The translations under genes and the position numbers were made by a program. The notes beneath the pieces were generated by a model. That model was not told the origin of the DNA and did not search any database. It was given only the letters and a program-made list of their open reading frames with translations. Positions 41,521-51,796 of a stretch of DNA of 64,000 bases are shown here, piece after piece; the first letter of the stretch is position 1; every line of letters begins with the position of its first letter. Source of the stretch: Trichodelitschia bisporula (lineage: Eukaryota; Ascomycota; Dothideomycetes; Phaeotrichales; Phaeotrichaceae); contig ML996704.1 of the NCBI GenBank assembly GCA_010356995.1, positions 666,404 to 730,403 of the forward strand, read 5' to 3'.

Positions 41521-42815
41521 GACGGTGGTTGTGGGGTGGAGGGTGAGGGTGGGGTGCGGGGCGAGCGCGGTGATAAGGTTTATGGGCATTCGATTCCGTG
41601 GACGGATGTAATTAATTCATTCGTGCAGCACCCGGCCGGCGCGGCTAGACTCCGGCCGCTACGAGCTGGAGAATCGGGATGCTGCTACCGTCGGACGGGC
41701 AGCAAGAGCGCGATTTGGTGCGTATAGTTGGCGGTATATAGATCGTATATAGACCGTTGACCGGGGGGTGATGGGTGGGTAGGCAATTTGCGCAACGTGC
41801 CGGTGAGGTGTGGGGGCACATGACGTTCACAATGGTTGCACGGATGGAATGCTATGGTTCAGTGTTAGAATATGGCGGAGGAGGGAGTGGGCGGCTGGGA
41901 ATGCTGGTGCTCGTACGCTGGGTTGGGGCCGTATGGGGCCCGGGTGCGGGAGATAAGCTTGAGAAAGCGGTTGACCGCTGGGCGGGATATTGGGCCAAGA
42001 TGACGTTGCTGGTTCGGATGCAATTTTGAACGGTGCCTGGCTTACTGTGCTCATTGAGTGAGTGGGACTGTCGCGATTTCAGATCGGGGATGGGTGGTTA
42101 TAGGGCTTGAGGCGGACCTCGGCTGTACCTGACTGGGCCTACACACCATCGCGACGACCACCGTCAATGGCATTGTGGAGGAAGCGCGCGAGAGGAAGAG
42201 TTTGGGCTAATGGAAATTCACACACCCACGTGCCATCCTGATGGTGTGGGGGCTAAATGGGACAGATTGGGATGACGACAACGCTCAACGCTCAATCCGA
42301 TAAACGCCGATGTTGGGAACAGAGGGAAACTGGGTATATGATCCACCGTTAAAAGGAAATGAGAACGCCACGCTAATTGGGACATGAGGAACAAAGACGC
42401 CACGCTAAGCCGGACATGAGAGACAAATCATATGCACGTTGTTCCACCGGGAGCGTCGTATTTGTGTTTGTGCAGTGGGGTGTGCTCGGAACGGGCTCCG
42501 AGGCCGTAGGCGGGGGTGTTAGGCGAGTGGGTGTAGTGATAAAGGGCCGGAGTGGAATGGAGTAGCGGAGGATGAGATGAGTGGTAATTAGGCAGTGAGG
42601 GCGATGGTCAGAGGGTGTTGGACTTGTTTGGGTGCAACTCTGCGCCAAAATTCAAGGGCCATCAGACGGAAATCGACCGCGGGGCGTATTTCGGCATGCG
42701 ATCCGCTACCACCATCATCAGACGGCAAGTGGCACTCGATGCTTAAGCGGAACGAAAATCCTCGTCCTCGTCGGCGGCGCCGTCGTCGTAACCGAAGCCC
42801 TGGACCTGCAACGCA
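41521..42815. other. Intergenic stretch
   Basis: About 1.3 kb with no convincing gene on either strand. Only short G-rich frames are present. It includes the promoter of the reductase. Confidence 0.45.
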
Positions 42816-43300
42816 TTAACCACTTGCAGCAACCCGCTCCCTCACGACTGACTGCACATTGAGCACGCTCTGCGCCCAGTTCGGATGCAGCGTCTCCAGC
42901 GTAACATCCACCACCGCACGCATAAAGTCCTGATCCCCCAGCTGCTGGCCCAGCTGATACGTCTTGCCCAGCAGACTCGTGCAGTCCGTAGTGTATTGCC
43001 TAACGGACTTGATGCCGCGCGCGCCTAGGTACAGTCGGTTGGAGTACACCCAGTGGGCGTAGGCGTTGAAGACGTTGGGGGCGACGTTGGGGAGGCGGAT
43101 GATGGTGGTGCCTGTACCGCCTTTGCTTTGGAAGAAGGGGGAGTGGGAGGTGAGGAGGCGGGCGTGGAGGGTGAAGTCGCGGGTGCCTTCGACGGTGGAT
43201 TCACCGGTGCGGATGATGAGGAAGTCGAGGCCGTGGCTGGGGGGGGGGAGTTGGCTTACTCGGGGGCGTCTTCGAAGTGGCGGAGTGTGTTGACGGCCAT
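42816..43300 (-). CDS. BTB/POZ-like domain protein, short
   Basis: Exons 43300-43260 and 43236-42816 would give 153 residues. The intron between them would be only 23 nt, with a good donor (GTAAGC) and acceptor inside a poly-C run; without it the frame ends at once. The BTB pattern is clear: LDFLIIRTGESTVEGTRDFT, then LHARLLTSHSPFFQSK, TIIRLPNVAPNVFNAYAHWV and YSNRL. A helical end follows (LGQQLGDQDFMRAVVDVTLE). Spliceosomal introns below about 35 nt are not expected, so the poly-C run may be under-counted in the assembly or the true start may differ. It shares a 347-base promoter region with the WD40 gene. Function unknown. Confidence 0.62.
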
Positions 43301-43647
43301 TTTGATATGGGGAGTTTGCTTTGAGGGTGTTCGGATAGGTTAGAGAGCAAGTGCTTCAAACGAGTGACAGCCTCTGAGGATAACAGAAAGAAGAGGTGAT
43401 AAGACAGATGAAGAATCAGAAGATAACAGAAGAGCAAAGGCCAAAAAAAAGAAGTTGGTGATACAGCAGCTATGCGGGGTAGCTGTCGGAGGTGTTGTCA
43501 CTCCAGACGCGCTATCACGTGTGTCAAGGAGGGGTGATTTGAAGAGCTGTTTCGTCATCCCAAGAAAAAGCTTCGTCAAAACATCACCACACGAACTCTT
43601 CATCAGAGGAAAGTAAACTGGCGGATCGCCTTCAAACTCAGCAGACA
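43301..43647. promoter_or_regulatory. Divergent promoter region of BTB and WD40 genes
   Basis: The two start codons lie 347 bases apart on opposite strands. The stretch has GA-rich runs (about 43380-43440) but no TATA box I would call. Confidence 0.5.
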
Positions 43648-45049
43648 ATGTCCATCTCAACCGACGCCGGCCACTTTTTCCAAACAACGTGAGTTCCAAC
43701 GCCCTCATATCCAACCCACCCCTCACCACGCCAGCTCCTCCCTCGACGAATCCCGCCGCCGCGCCACCAAACGCACCAACACCGCCGGCTCCCCCATCCC
43801 TCTATCCTCCAAGATCCTCGCCCTCGCCCCCGATCCCTACGCCCCAGATACCGCCGTCTACGTCTGCGAAGCCGCGGGCTGCGTGCGGCGCGTCTCGCTC
43901 GAAGTGTGTAAGCTCTCCCCGCGCCAATTGCGTGCCGCTGCGTGGCCACCCCGCCCACACCCACGCAGGGCGTTGACATTCTGCGGAAACGAACTCCCCG
44001 TGCTAACTCGCCCCCAGCCGCCATGCGTGTCGCACGTCTTCCGCCCCGACGCAGCGCCCGATGCCCCGCTCACCTGTCTCGCGCTGCTGCCCGGCCCGCG
44101 CAGCGGTGGGACGCTGTTCGCCGGGAGCTGGGACAAGAACATATACGCCTGGCCCCTGCCAGCCGCCGCAGCTGGCTCCACCGATGATACACCCGGAGCG
44201 TCCTCCGAAGCTAAAGTCAAGGCCGTGAAGCGCACGGCCCGGCTCGTCGGCCATACCGATTTTGTGAAAGCCCTCTTGGTTGCGCCGTTGCCGGCGCCAC
44301 TGCTTATTTCAGCGTCTGCGGACGCGACGATCGCGGTTTGGGATCCGGTTACTGGCGCGCGGTTGCATGGCCTCGTGGGCCACGCGCGCGGCGTGCAGGC
44401 GCTTGCGCTGGAGGATGTGGGCACCACTGGCGCGGGCGAGAGCTACGCAACGATTTTTAGCGCGGATAGTACGAGGGAGATTCGGCGGTGGTTTGTGTCT
44501 GCTTCGCGCGCATTTGAGCTATCTACGGATCCTGGCACGGATGTGGAATCCGCCGCTGCGCCGGATGAGCCGCTGGCCCCGCTGGTAACGCACGAGACGA
44601 GCGTGTATGCGCTGCGGGTGGACGGGGATGGGGACTTGTGGACTGCGAGTGCGGATAAGAGCGCTAGATGCTTAGTGCGGGAGCGCGGGTGGAAGGCGGA
44701 TACAATTCTAAAGCATCCGGATTTTGTAAGGGATGTGATTGTTGATGAACGGAGGGGGTTGGTGGTGACGGCGTGTCGGGATGAGGGCGTGCGGGTTTGG
44801 GATCGGGGGACGGGGAAGTGTGTTGCTGAGCTTGAGGGCCATTGGGAGGAGGTTACGGGGTTGGCGCTGGTAGGGAAGGGGGTTGTGAGTGTGGGGATTG
44901 ATGGGACGGTGAGGTGGTGGCCGCTTGATAGGACGGAGTTGGAGAGGTTGGCGAGGCGTCCGGAGGAGGAGGAGGGGGGGAAGAGTAAGGTGGTCCTGAC
45001 GGCGGAGGAGGAGGCGGAGTTGGCAGAGTTGTTGGATGATAGCGACTAG
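43648..45049 (+). CDS. WD40-repeat protein
   Basis: Exons 43648-43688, 43735-43903 and 44018-45049 (introns 46 and 114 nt) give 413 residues. At least five WD-like blades are visible: TLFAGSWDKNIYAWPLP (about 100), LISASADATIAVWDPVTG (about 165), TIFSADSTREIRRWFVS (about 210), DLWTASADKSARCLV (about 275) and VVTACRDEGVRVWDRGTG (about 320), with GHTDFVKAL and GHWEEVTGLAL loop motifs. WD40 propellers act as protein-protein platforms; no partner can be named. The C-terminus is acidic (EEEAELAELLDDSD). The DNA is very C-rich at the 5' end and very G-rich at the 3' end. The 114-nt second intron is longer than the local norm, and its reading frame happens to be open. Confidence 0.82.
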
Positions 45050-45472
45050 CTGCATCGTCTGCATTGGGGACTCGAACCACTAATTGCTCCTCGCTGAGCC
45101 GCAACTTGTGCGTGTCGTTCTCCGCGTCTACTGAGCCACTGACCCGGTTCTTCTACAATAGCAAGGCTAATCTTACGCCACATGTCGATATGAAGCCCTC
45201 TATCCTGGCTAGCCCATGCTGTCGAGCTGTCGATCAGCCCCATGTCCACACCTCTACCCGTGCTTAGGTTCTCTGCTTCCCCGGTTCCTGCACGCGAGGT
45301 GTGCATTGGACATTGGACTTTCCGGTGAGGTCTGAATATGCCATTGCGCCTCGCGCTTCACACAAGCTCACGCCACTCTCAGCATTTCAACTCCGAAGTT
45401 ATACATTTCATCACCTCCTCCCCACCCTCTTTATATACATTTCCCTCCCTCCCTTCCTATATGTTCATATGT
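45050..45472. other. Convergent intergenic stretch
   Basis: Region between the 3' ends of the WD40 gene and the CFEM gene. CT-rich near 45410-45460. Nothing else. Confidence 0.5.
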
Positions 45473-45878
45473 TTATGCGCCGACGCACGCACAAACATCC
45501 GCAACAGCAGGCTGAACCTTGAGCGTATCCGCCGCCGGGCACCCCTTCACCACGCACGCGGCCGCCTTGGGCTCGATGGCGCTGCGCTTGGCGCAGATGC
45601 ATTTTAGGTCTGTGGGGCCGGTGCAGCCGGCGGCGGTGATTTCGGGGTCGATGCAGGTGCGCTGCGAGCGAGCGTCAGCGAGCGAGCTAGAACTAGAGCG
45701 GGGGGGGGGAGAGCTTGAGGGAGTGGGAAAGNNNNNNNNNNNNNNNNNNNNNNNNNNNNNNNNNNNNNNGGGAAGCCAGGGAACTCACCCCGCAAGCCGG
45801 GATGGCAGCCACCTTAGCCGCGCAGTCCTGCGCTGCGGCGGCGGTGATGAGGACGGCGAGGATGGTGAGGAACTTCAT
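45473..45878 (-). CDS. CFEM-domain small secreted protein
   Basis: Exons 45878-45789 and 45661-45473 give 92 residues; the intron (127 nt as assembled) contains the 38-base gap of unknown bases. MKFLTILAVLITAAAA is the signal peptide. The mature protein is nearly all CFEM domain: IPACGRTCIDPEITAAGC, then TGPTDLKCICAKR with the conserved Asp that binds haem iron, AACVVKGCPAADTL and ADVCACVGA. CFEM proteins are fungus-specific extracellular or GPI-anchored proteins used in haem uptake, surface adhesion and host interaction. No GPI signal follows, so this one is probably freely secreted. Donor GTGAGT and acceptor CTCGCAG are canonical, so the gap does not harm the coding model. A TATA box lies 105 bases upstream. 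Confidence 0.85.
45732..45769. other. Assembly gap (38 Ns) within an intron
   Basis: A run of 38 unknown bases interrupts a G/C homopolymer-rich stretch (poly-G of nine or ten lies just beside it), a likely sequencing failure. It falls inside the CFEM intron, so the true intron length is not known. Confidence 0.99.
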
Positions 45879-46785
45879 TATTGCTGTAAGGAGCGTTGGG
45901 TGGTATGGTACACTTGGAAGGACTGATGGCGTGATGGTGATGATGTGATGCTGGGGCTGGATGGTGAAAGGGGATGGGGAGGGTATTTATACGCCCTCTT
46001 CGCCCCAGCTCGCCCCAGCTCGCTCAGGGAATCCGAAGTTGGGGGCTGGGCTCATCAGTGTGGGGATGGAGCTTGTGGAGGAGATTGCGCCGTTGGGATC
46101 TCGGCTGCGTTACGCGCGCACAGCGGGTAGATGACGGGGCGCTCGGCGCTCATGATCGCCGCAATTAGCTACGCGGGGCGCGGGCGGCGGATAGAGGCGC
46201 CAAGTGCGGTTACGCGGGGAAGCGAAGAGTAGGTGATTACTTGAGTACGCCTGGATGAGAATCTATTGCTAACTAGCGTACCGTAGCGCTCATCAGAACC
46301 GAGGACCGGGTATCAAGAGACGAGAGGGCAATTCGACTGCGCCGACGGGTCCAGAACATGTGAAGAGATTCATTCGCGACGCAGCATACAAGCGGAGATG
46401 GCGTAATGACAGCGATATCGATGCGCGACCCTCGCCCCGTGTTAGGCACGCCGATATGAGGCGCGACTCAGGTACAATGCGCCCTTCATTCTCAAACACG
46501 GGCCGGACAGTTCCCGTGGATACTTTATCGCAAACATGCATCGCCCAACCCCACCATTGAGGGAATGACAGACGGCTCGTCTCGAGCGAGGACAGCTGGG
46601 ACTGGAGTGACGTCCATTAAATGTCGCATGTGATCCAGGTGGTTGGAGTGACGTCGTGAAACTTCCCGCGCCACGTTTTCAGCCTCGCAAGGCTGTCCGT
46701 TGTGCCAAGCCGGGTCGGATGTCACCACGCGGCCAACGTGCGACTACCCGACCTCTCTCCTCACCTCATCCGCATCCAGCACAGC
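45879..46785. other. Intergenic stretch
   Basis: Promoter of the CFEM gene and 3' side of the acyltransferase gene. No gene recognised; a 66-codon frame at 46360-46560 has no support. Confidence 0.45.
45983..45992 (-). promoter_or_regulatory. TATA box
   Basis: On the minus strand GTATAAATAC lies 105 bases before the CFEM start codon at 45878. Confidence 0.6.
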
Positions 46786-48788
46786 CTACATCCCCTTCTT
46801 CATCTTCGCCAAAACACTAGGATCCACACTCACCGGCTTCTTCTCCCCACTCTTCCCCTTCATCCGGGCCAACATCTCGGGATCGATATCCACCGGCTTC
46901 GGCGTCTTGCCCTTCATTTGGGACAATACCGCGGGATCGATATTCACCGGCTTCGCCCCCGCGCCCGCCTGACTGGTTCCCTTGGCCACTTTCGGCGCAC
47001 CCTTCCATGCCCCCGTTGTGACTGGCCGTGCGGGCGGAATGGTGTATTTCTGCCGGCCTACCCGGCCCGTCCCCGCGGGGCGCGGGGCTTCTGACGCTGC
47101 CCGCGGGGCGGGTGGGCGGGATGCTTTTTGAGCTACGGGGGCGGAGATGACGGAGGCGGCTTTGGGGGGTGCCCGGGATGAGGCGGGAGGTGGTTTGCGG
47201 GCAGGTTGGGTGGGTGGTTTGGCCTTTGCGGGAGCGGAGGGTGCGCCGGTGGGTTTCCCTGCGGCGGCGCCTGTAGGTTTGCCTACGGCTGGGCCGCCGG
47301 ACATGCCGGGCATGCCGTCGAGCATCGGGCGCAGCGCGGCGAGGTACTCCTGGAGCATGTCGCGCTGAGCAGGGGCGGGCGTTTTATTCGCGTCTTTTGC
47401 GGGGGCCGTTGCCTTGGATGCAGGGCGTTTCTCAAGCTTTGATGGCTGGGCCGAGTTGTCGTCGCGGGTACCCGTAAGTGCGCCCTTCCCCTTCGCCGCA
47501 TCCTGTAGCATCTCCGCCAGGGCCTTCGGATCTGCGCCCCCACCCGCCATGCCCAGCACCGCGCCCACCGCCGTCAGCGGCGCAAAAATCGCCAGAAACT
47601 CCTCCATGCGGTTCGGGCGGATATCCGTCTCTATAACGCGGGCCGGACACGGCTTTGGATTGGGTTTGGTGAGCCACAAAGAGTCGGAGGGGAATTTGTT
47701 GTGCCGCGCAAAGTGCTCGAGCATGTAGTCTTTCTCGCGCCAGCGGTTGCGCAGCCAGAGTGCGAAGGCGTCGTCGTTATCGATGGGGATGGAGGAGATG
47801 CGGAAGCGCCGGAAGTGCATGTTTACGGATTTTGGGGGGCGGCCTTCGAACATGCTGCTGCGAAGGGTGAAGATGTCTTGCCCGTATTGGCCTTCCCTGT
47901 CGGGGGGTTAGCTTTTGGGGGGACGGGGGAGATGGGGGGCGTACGGGATGCCTTCGTAGCCGATTGTCACGTCGTACAGCCACTCGGTACTCCTTCGCAG
48001 ATTCTGCAGGCTGAATTGCAACCCCTTACTCCGGGGCAAGAGGACGTGTTTCATGTCCTGCAGGCCCTGCTTGTCGGCCCAACGCTTACTCGCCGCTCTC
48101 GTCTCCTTCGCGAGATTCGTGCCCTCGGGGAATATAACCAGCCACATCGGATCATCATTATCGAGCGCCTGAAGCGCGTCGCGGAACCGCGCTTGGTCTT
48201 TCTCCCAGTCCCTGGCCAGGAAAATGAAGTTATACATCTGGGCGCCCCAGCCGACGAAAGGCACGTTTCGGAGTGCTTCCTTAAGCACAATGTAAATCGC
48301 TCCGTGCATGTTGTTCGTGTACGCCACCCACCAGAGATACAACCAGTCGGTGTACAGCTGATGATTCGCCATCAACACAATCCGATCCGGAAACCGGCAC
48401 TGCAGCGTCCCATCGGCGCTGCGCGCCAATTGCTTCGGTATACTCTCATCCCCACTGACGCGCACGACGGTCGGCGACCACCATGCTGTCATGGTAGTAA
48501 TGAGCACGCCGAACGATTGCTTCGTGAACGCCATGTATGCCTGGTAGAACTTAGGGTCGATGACCTTAAGCGGCGCGCCGAGGAACTGCGTCGCATTGAT
48601 TCTGCACTCGTTAGTCCGGTCCGCAGCGGGACGTGGGACACGCACGCGAGGATGCCAGATATGAACGTCGAGGCCGCGGTGAATGCGCGCTCGGCTTGTC
48701 CAACCGGGCCGACGGCGGCGCCGCCCGGTGGGGCTTTGCTGCTTAGGCCGGCGCCGAGGTCTGCGAGGGGTTTTGCGGGCGTAGTCAT
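46786..48788 (-). CDS. Lysophospholipid acyltransferase (Cst26/Psi1-like PlsC family) with repeat tail
   Basis: Exons 48788-48646, 48601-47945 and 47896-46786 (introns 44 and 48 nt; phases 2 and 2) give 636 residues. PlsC motifs are complete: NHQLYTDWLYLWW (HX4D), FVGWGAQMYNFIFLARDW, VIFPEGTNLAKETR and YEGIPEGQYGQDIFTLRS. The order and the SMFEGRPPKSVNMHFRRFR block resemble yeast Cst26/Psi1 and human LCLAT1-type enzymes that reacylate phosphatidylinositol or cardiolipin precursors in the ER. From about residue 370 a Pro/Ala/Lys-rich extension follows, ending in three copies of a KPVxIDPxxLxxMKGK-like motif, not part of the known catalytic fold. It shares a 357-base divergent promoter with the next gene. 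The family call is firm; the substrate is uncertain. Confidence 0.85.
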
Positions 48789-49145
48789 TGTGTATAGAGC
48801 ATTTCTGATAAAAGAGAAGTTGAGATGCGATGGTGTTTCGACTCTCGGGGCGTGGCGGAGGACGCGGGCGTCATCGACTAGGAAGCGAAGTGTGGCACGG
48901 CAGACAAGGCTGGCCCCAGACCATCGGGCGCCGGCCATTGGCCCGCCGCCCCCGATCCGCGTCCTGTTTTCGCGGCTGACGTCAGGGCTGTGGCGGGGGC
49001 AGGGAGTGCCAATCTCTGTTCGGGGGGGATACAAACACTGCTCGCTATCTCGACCGCACCGCCTCAGTTCTACATCTCGCATTGCTAGTCGAATTGCAAG
49101 TCTACCTATTTTACCTCTTGTCAAAGAAATTGAGCACAGCACACA
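48789..49145. promoter_or_regulatory. Divergent promoter region
   Basis: It holds the promoters of the acyltransferase gene (minus) and the gene at 49146 (plus). No TATA box evident. Confidence 0.5.
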
Positions 49146-49703
49146 ATGCCTGGATCCGTACAATCCCCGCGCAGCACCGTCTCGCGCACCAAGCCCTCCG
49201 GCCAACTCAACGGCGCCGTCAAGCACGCACCCAACGGAGCAAGCCATGGGCCCTTCGAAATCATGGCCGCGCGGATTGCGAACCGTGTCGCCGAGATGGC
49301 GGAGAACATGACTTTTGTCGAGCGGTACGTCCCCCCTTCCCATTATCCTCCCATCACCCTAAAGCAATTACCCGTCACTTCCAGCCTTGCTAACACGCCC
49401 AGTTCAATGCCCTCGCCCGCCCCCCAACAGAACACCAGCCAACCCGCAAAGAAACCGCCCCGCAAGCTCGAGATCCGCCTACCAGGCCAAGGGACAGAGC
49501 ACATCCGCTTCTCGGCCCCCTTTCTCGACAACACGTTGGGCAAGATGTTAGCTTTGCAGAACCGGATGTTGAAGACGGGGTCCGAGTTAGCGGCGGAGGA
49601 GAGTGTGAGCGATCAGGTGAAGCGGGAGCAGTTTGAGCAGAGTGCGGAGTTGGCGCGGATTATTGCGCTGATTTGTGCGGAGAAGGCGAGGCAGGGGGCT
49701 TAG
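49146..49703 (+). CDS. Small hypothetical protein, helical C-terminus
   Basis: Exons 49146-49324 and 49403-49703 give 159 residues. The 78-nt intron (donor GTACGT, GCTAAC branch motif, acceptor GCCCAG) contains no stop and is a multiple of three, so retention would yield an in-frame 185-residue form. The N-terminus is Ser/Pro-rich, followed by a helix (FEIMAARIANRVAEMAENMT). After the splice come RKLEIRLPGQGTEHIRFSAP, FLDNTLGKMLALQNRMLKTG and a charged helix (KREQFEQSAELARIIALICA). No family recognised. Good codon structure and the position in a divergent pair support a real gene. Confidence 0.6.
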   Translation: MPGSVQSPRSTVSRTKPSGQLNGAVKHAPNGASHGPFEIMAARIANRVAEMAENMTFVERYVPPSHYPPITLKQLPVTSSLANTPSSMPSPAPQQNTSQPAKKPPRKLEIRLPGQGTEHIRFSAPFLDNTLGKMLALQNRMLKTGSELAAEESVSDQVKREQFEQSAELARIIALICAEKARQGA

Positions 49704-50152
49704 GGGGGGGAAGATGTGGTTTTGGGAGGAGTTGACGGCGTTGAGGGGGCTGCTGCGTTGGATTCTGCTATGTAACGAGTATCAATATCTGAATATCAAC
49801 ATCTGAACATCGCGATCGCGTGCCCATCTGCTTGATTCTCGCTATGCCGGTACCTCCAGCATGTACCTCCAGCATGTACCCCACGTGATATACGTCACAC
49901 CCAACACAATCAGGTTTCGCCCCCTCCCCCCCGCCCACCAGCCTCACACGCAAGGCCGGCCGTCGCATTCGCCACCTCCATCCAATCTCGATCCGCCTCC
50001 ACAGTCACTCCCCTAATCGAACAGTCCTCCGTCACTCAACCACTCCCTCTCAATCCCAATCTAAACCACTTCAATCCAAACCTACTCTCCCTCTCTTCCA
50101 CCTCTACTCTTCCCTCTCAATTCCTTCCAAATCACTTCCCCAAAACACCATA
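49704..50152. other. Intergenic stretch with pyrimidine-rich leader
   Basis: Bases 49970-50150 are strongly CT/CA-rich, as expected of a fungal 5' leader. A tandem CATGTACCTCCAG pair lies near 49860. No gene. Confidence 0.5.
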
Positions 50153-51313
50153 ATGGCCGGAATAGTAACCAACATAATAACCAACTCCCTCTCCGGCCTC
50201 GCCGCCGGCGCCATCACTACGGCGGGCGGGTACGCAGGCGACGCCGTCAATGCAGTGGGCGATGCAATCGAAGCGAAGGGACGAGCTTACGGCGATGGTA
50301 CCATCCTCAAACCCGTCCCCCACTCCCTCCAAACCCGCTAACCCCTCCCCCCCCCAGCCGTCGACCACGGCATCTCCAGCTACGCCAGCTACGTCTCCTC
50401 CTACGGCGAAGCCGTCAAGAGCGCAACCGCCCCGAACCCCGGCACCTTCTCATCACCAACACAGTACCGCATCACGGGCCCCAAGGAGCGACTCGCGCTC
50501 CCCGCGCCGAAGCAGCAGAAACTCCTCATGCCGCCACCACCCAAATCCAGCACTTCCACTTCAACCGTCAAACCCAAAACCGCGGCCAAAACCACCGTCA
50601 GCACCGCAAAAGCCTCCAGCAAGCATCCTATCAAACCATTCACCCCCCCAAAACCAGGTACCACAGCCCTAACAGCAGCAAACCTCTCCCGCGTCCCGAA
50701 CAAACCCAAACCCTTCCCCACGCAAGCCGCCCTCCCCTCCACCATCGCCCCCTCAAGCTCCATCTCCACCCGCCCTCGCCCTGCGAATACGAAACCCGCG
50801 GCTGCGACCCCCTACTCCCGCGACACGCCCTACGCTCCCCCCGTAAAGAACGCCTCCGGGAAGGTAGTCCCCGCATCTGTGGCGCTGTCCCCGCATGCCA
50901 GGATGGTGCGGGACGTGCGCTCCGGAAAGGGACGCGGCAAGGCGGATTCCACCGTTGCCCGGGGCGTGCGCGAAGGTGGCGGGCACATCCCACTCGGAAG
51001 TTTGGCTGGCGTTGGACAGAAGGGTGGGGCGGGGGCGCCGAAGAAGGCGACTAGTGTGGTGAATAAGACGGCGGGGAGTACCGTGGGGAAGAAGGATGCG
51101 TATCCCGGGCCTCGGCGCGAGGGCGGCAAAGTCGATTTTCTGGGCGTCGGGTTCGGGGATCAGAAGAGTGTTGTTGGTAAGGCTGGTCCCGCCGGGAAGG
51201 CGCCCAGCGTGGTCGCTAAGGCTGGCGCTCCCGCCCGGAAGGCTGGCAGCGTGGTCGGTGGGAAGGCAGGGAGCGTGGCGAAGAGCGCGGGGGGCGGGGT
51301 GAACTTCTTCTAG
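50153..51313 (+). CDS. LEA-like Gly/Lys/Ser repeat protein
   Basis: Exons 50153-50297 and 50358-51313 (60-nt intron) give 366 residues. The N-terminus (NIITNSLSGLAAGAITTAGG) is a small-residue amphipathic helix, then YAGDAVNAVGDAIEAKGRAY and VDHGISSYASYVSSYGEAV. The middle is Pro/Lys/Thr-rich (about 115-250). The C-terminal 120 residues consist of imperfect GKAGPAGKAPSVV, KAGSVVGGKAGSVAKSAGGG and NFF repeats. No domain is recognised; low-complexity proteins of this kind are often stress or dehydration proteins. Codons change from C-ending to G-ending along the gene. The final exon plus 3' UTR has a diverged second copy just downstream (51441-51743). It resembles in style, not in sequence, the repeat protein at 1755-2787. 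Confidence 0.68.
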
Positions 51314-51440
51314 ACGTGTTATTGCTGTTATATTCGGCGTTTGGCAGGCGTAGTGTATGTTAGGTCTCAAGGCCAGCCCGTTCAATCACTTCATCCCATC
51401 ACGCACGTAGTGTCAACCCCCTCCATTCCCCTAACCCGCA

Positions 51441-51743
51441 CCGAGGGCGGAAAGTCGGCGTGGGGTTCGGGGATCAGAAGAGTCTGGTCGGTGGTAAGGG
51501 GCCGAGCGTGGTAGGAAAGGCTGCCGCTCCCATCGGTAAGGCGGGGAGCGTGGTCGGCCGCACAGCCGGTCCCGCCGGGAAGGCCCCGAGCATCGTCGGC
51601 GGCAAGGCCGGTAGCGTGGCGAAGAGTGCGAGAGGTGGCGTGAATTTCTTCTAGGCTCGATCTGTTAGTTCTAGTCGGCGTTCGGGGGCGTACTTAGGTC
51701 GCAATGCCAGTCCCATTCAATCCATTCAATCCCATTGCAACGT
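51441..51743 (+). repeat. Tandem duplicate of the LEA-like gene's 3' end and 3' UTR
   Basis: This stretch repeats bases 51119-51404: the repeat-coding tail (GVGFGDQKSLVGG, GKAGSVVGRTAGPAGKAP, GGKAGSVAKSARGGVNFF) with its own stop at 51652-51654. The post-stop sequence (GGTC-CAA-GCCAG-CCATTCAATC) is shared as well. The copied frame is still open from about 51446 to 51654. A CTAACCCGCACCGAG stretch just before it could serve as a splice acceptor, so it may be an alternative last exon or simply a remnant. Confidence 0.75.
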
Positions 51744-51796
51744 ACAATAGGAACCCGCCTCCGCCTCCCCCCCCCCCCCGCTCCCCAAGCACGCAT

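Noticed and set aside
47701-49311. 536-residue plus-strand frame
   Set aside because: It is antisense to the acyltransferase gene, whose PlsC motifs and splice sites are clear.
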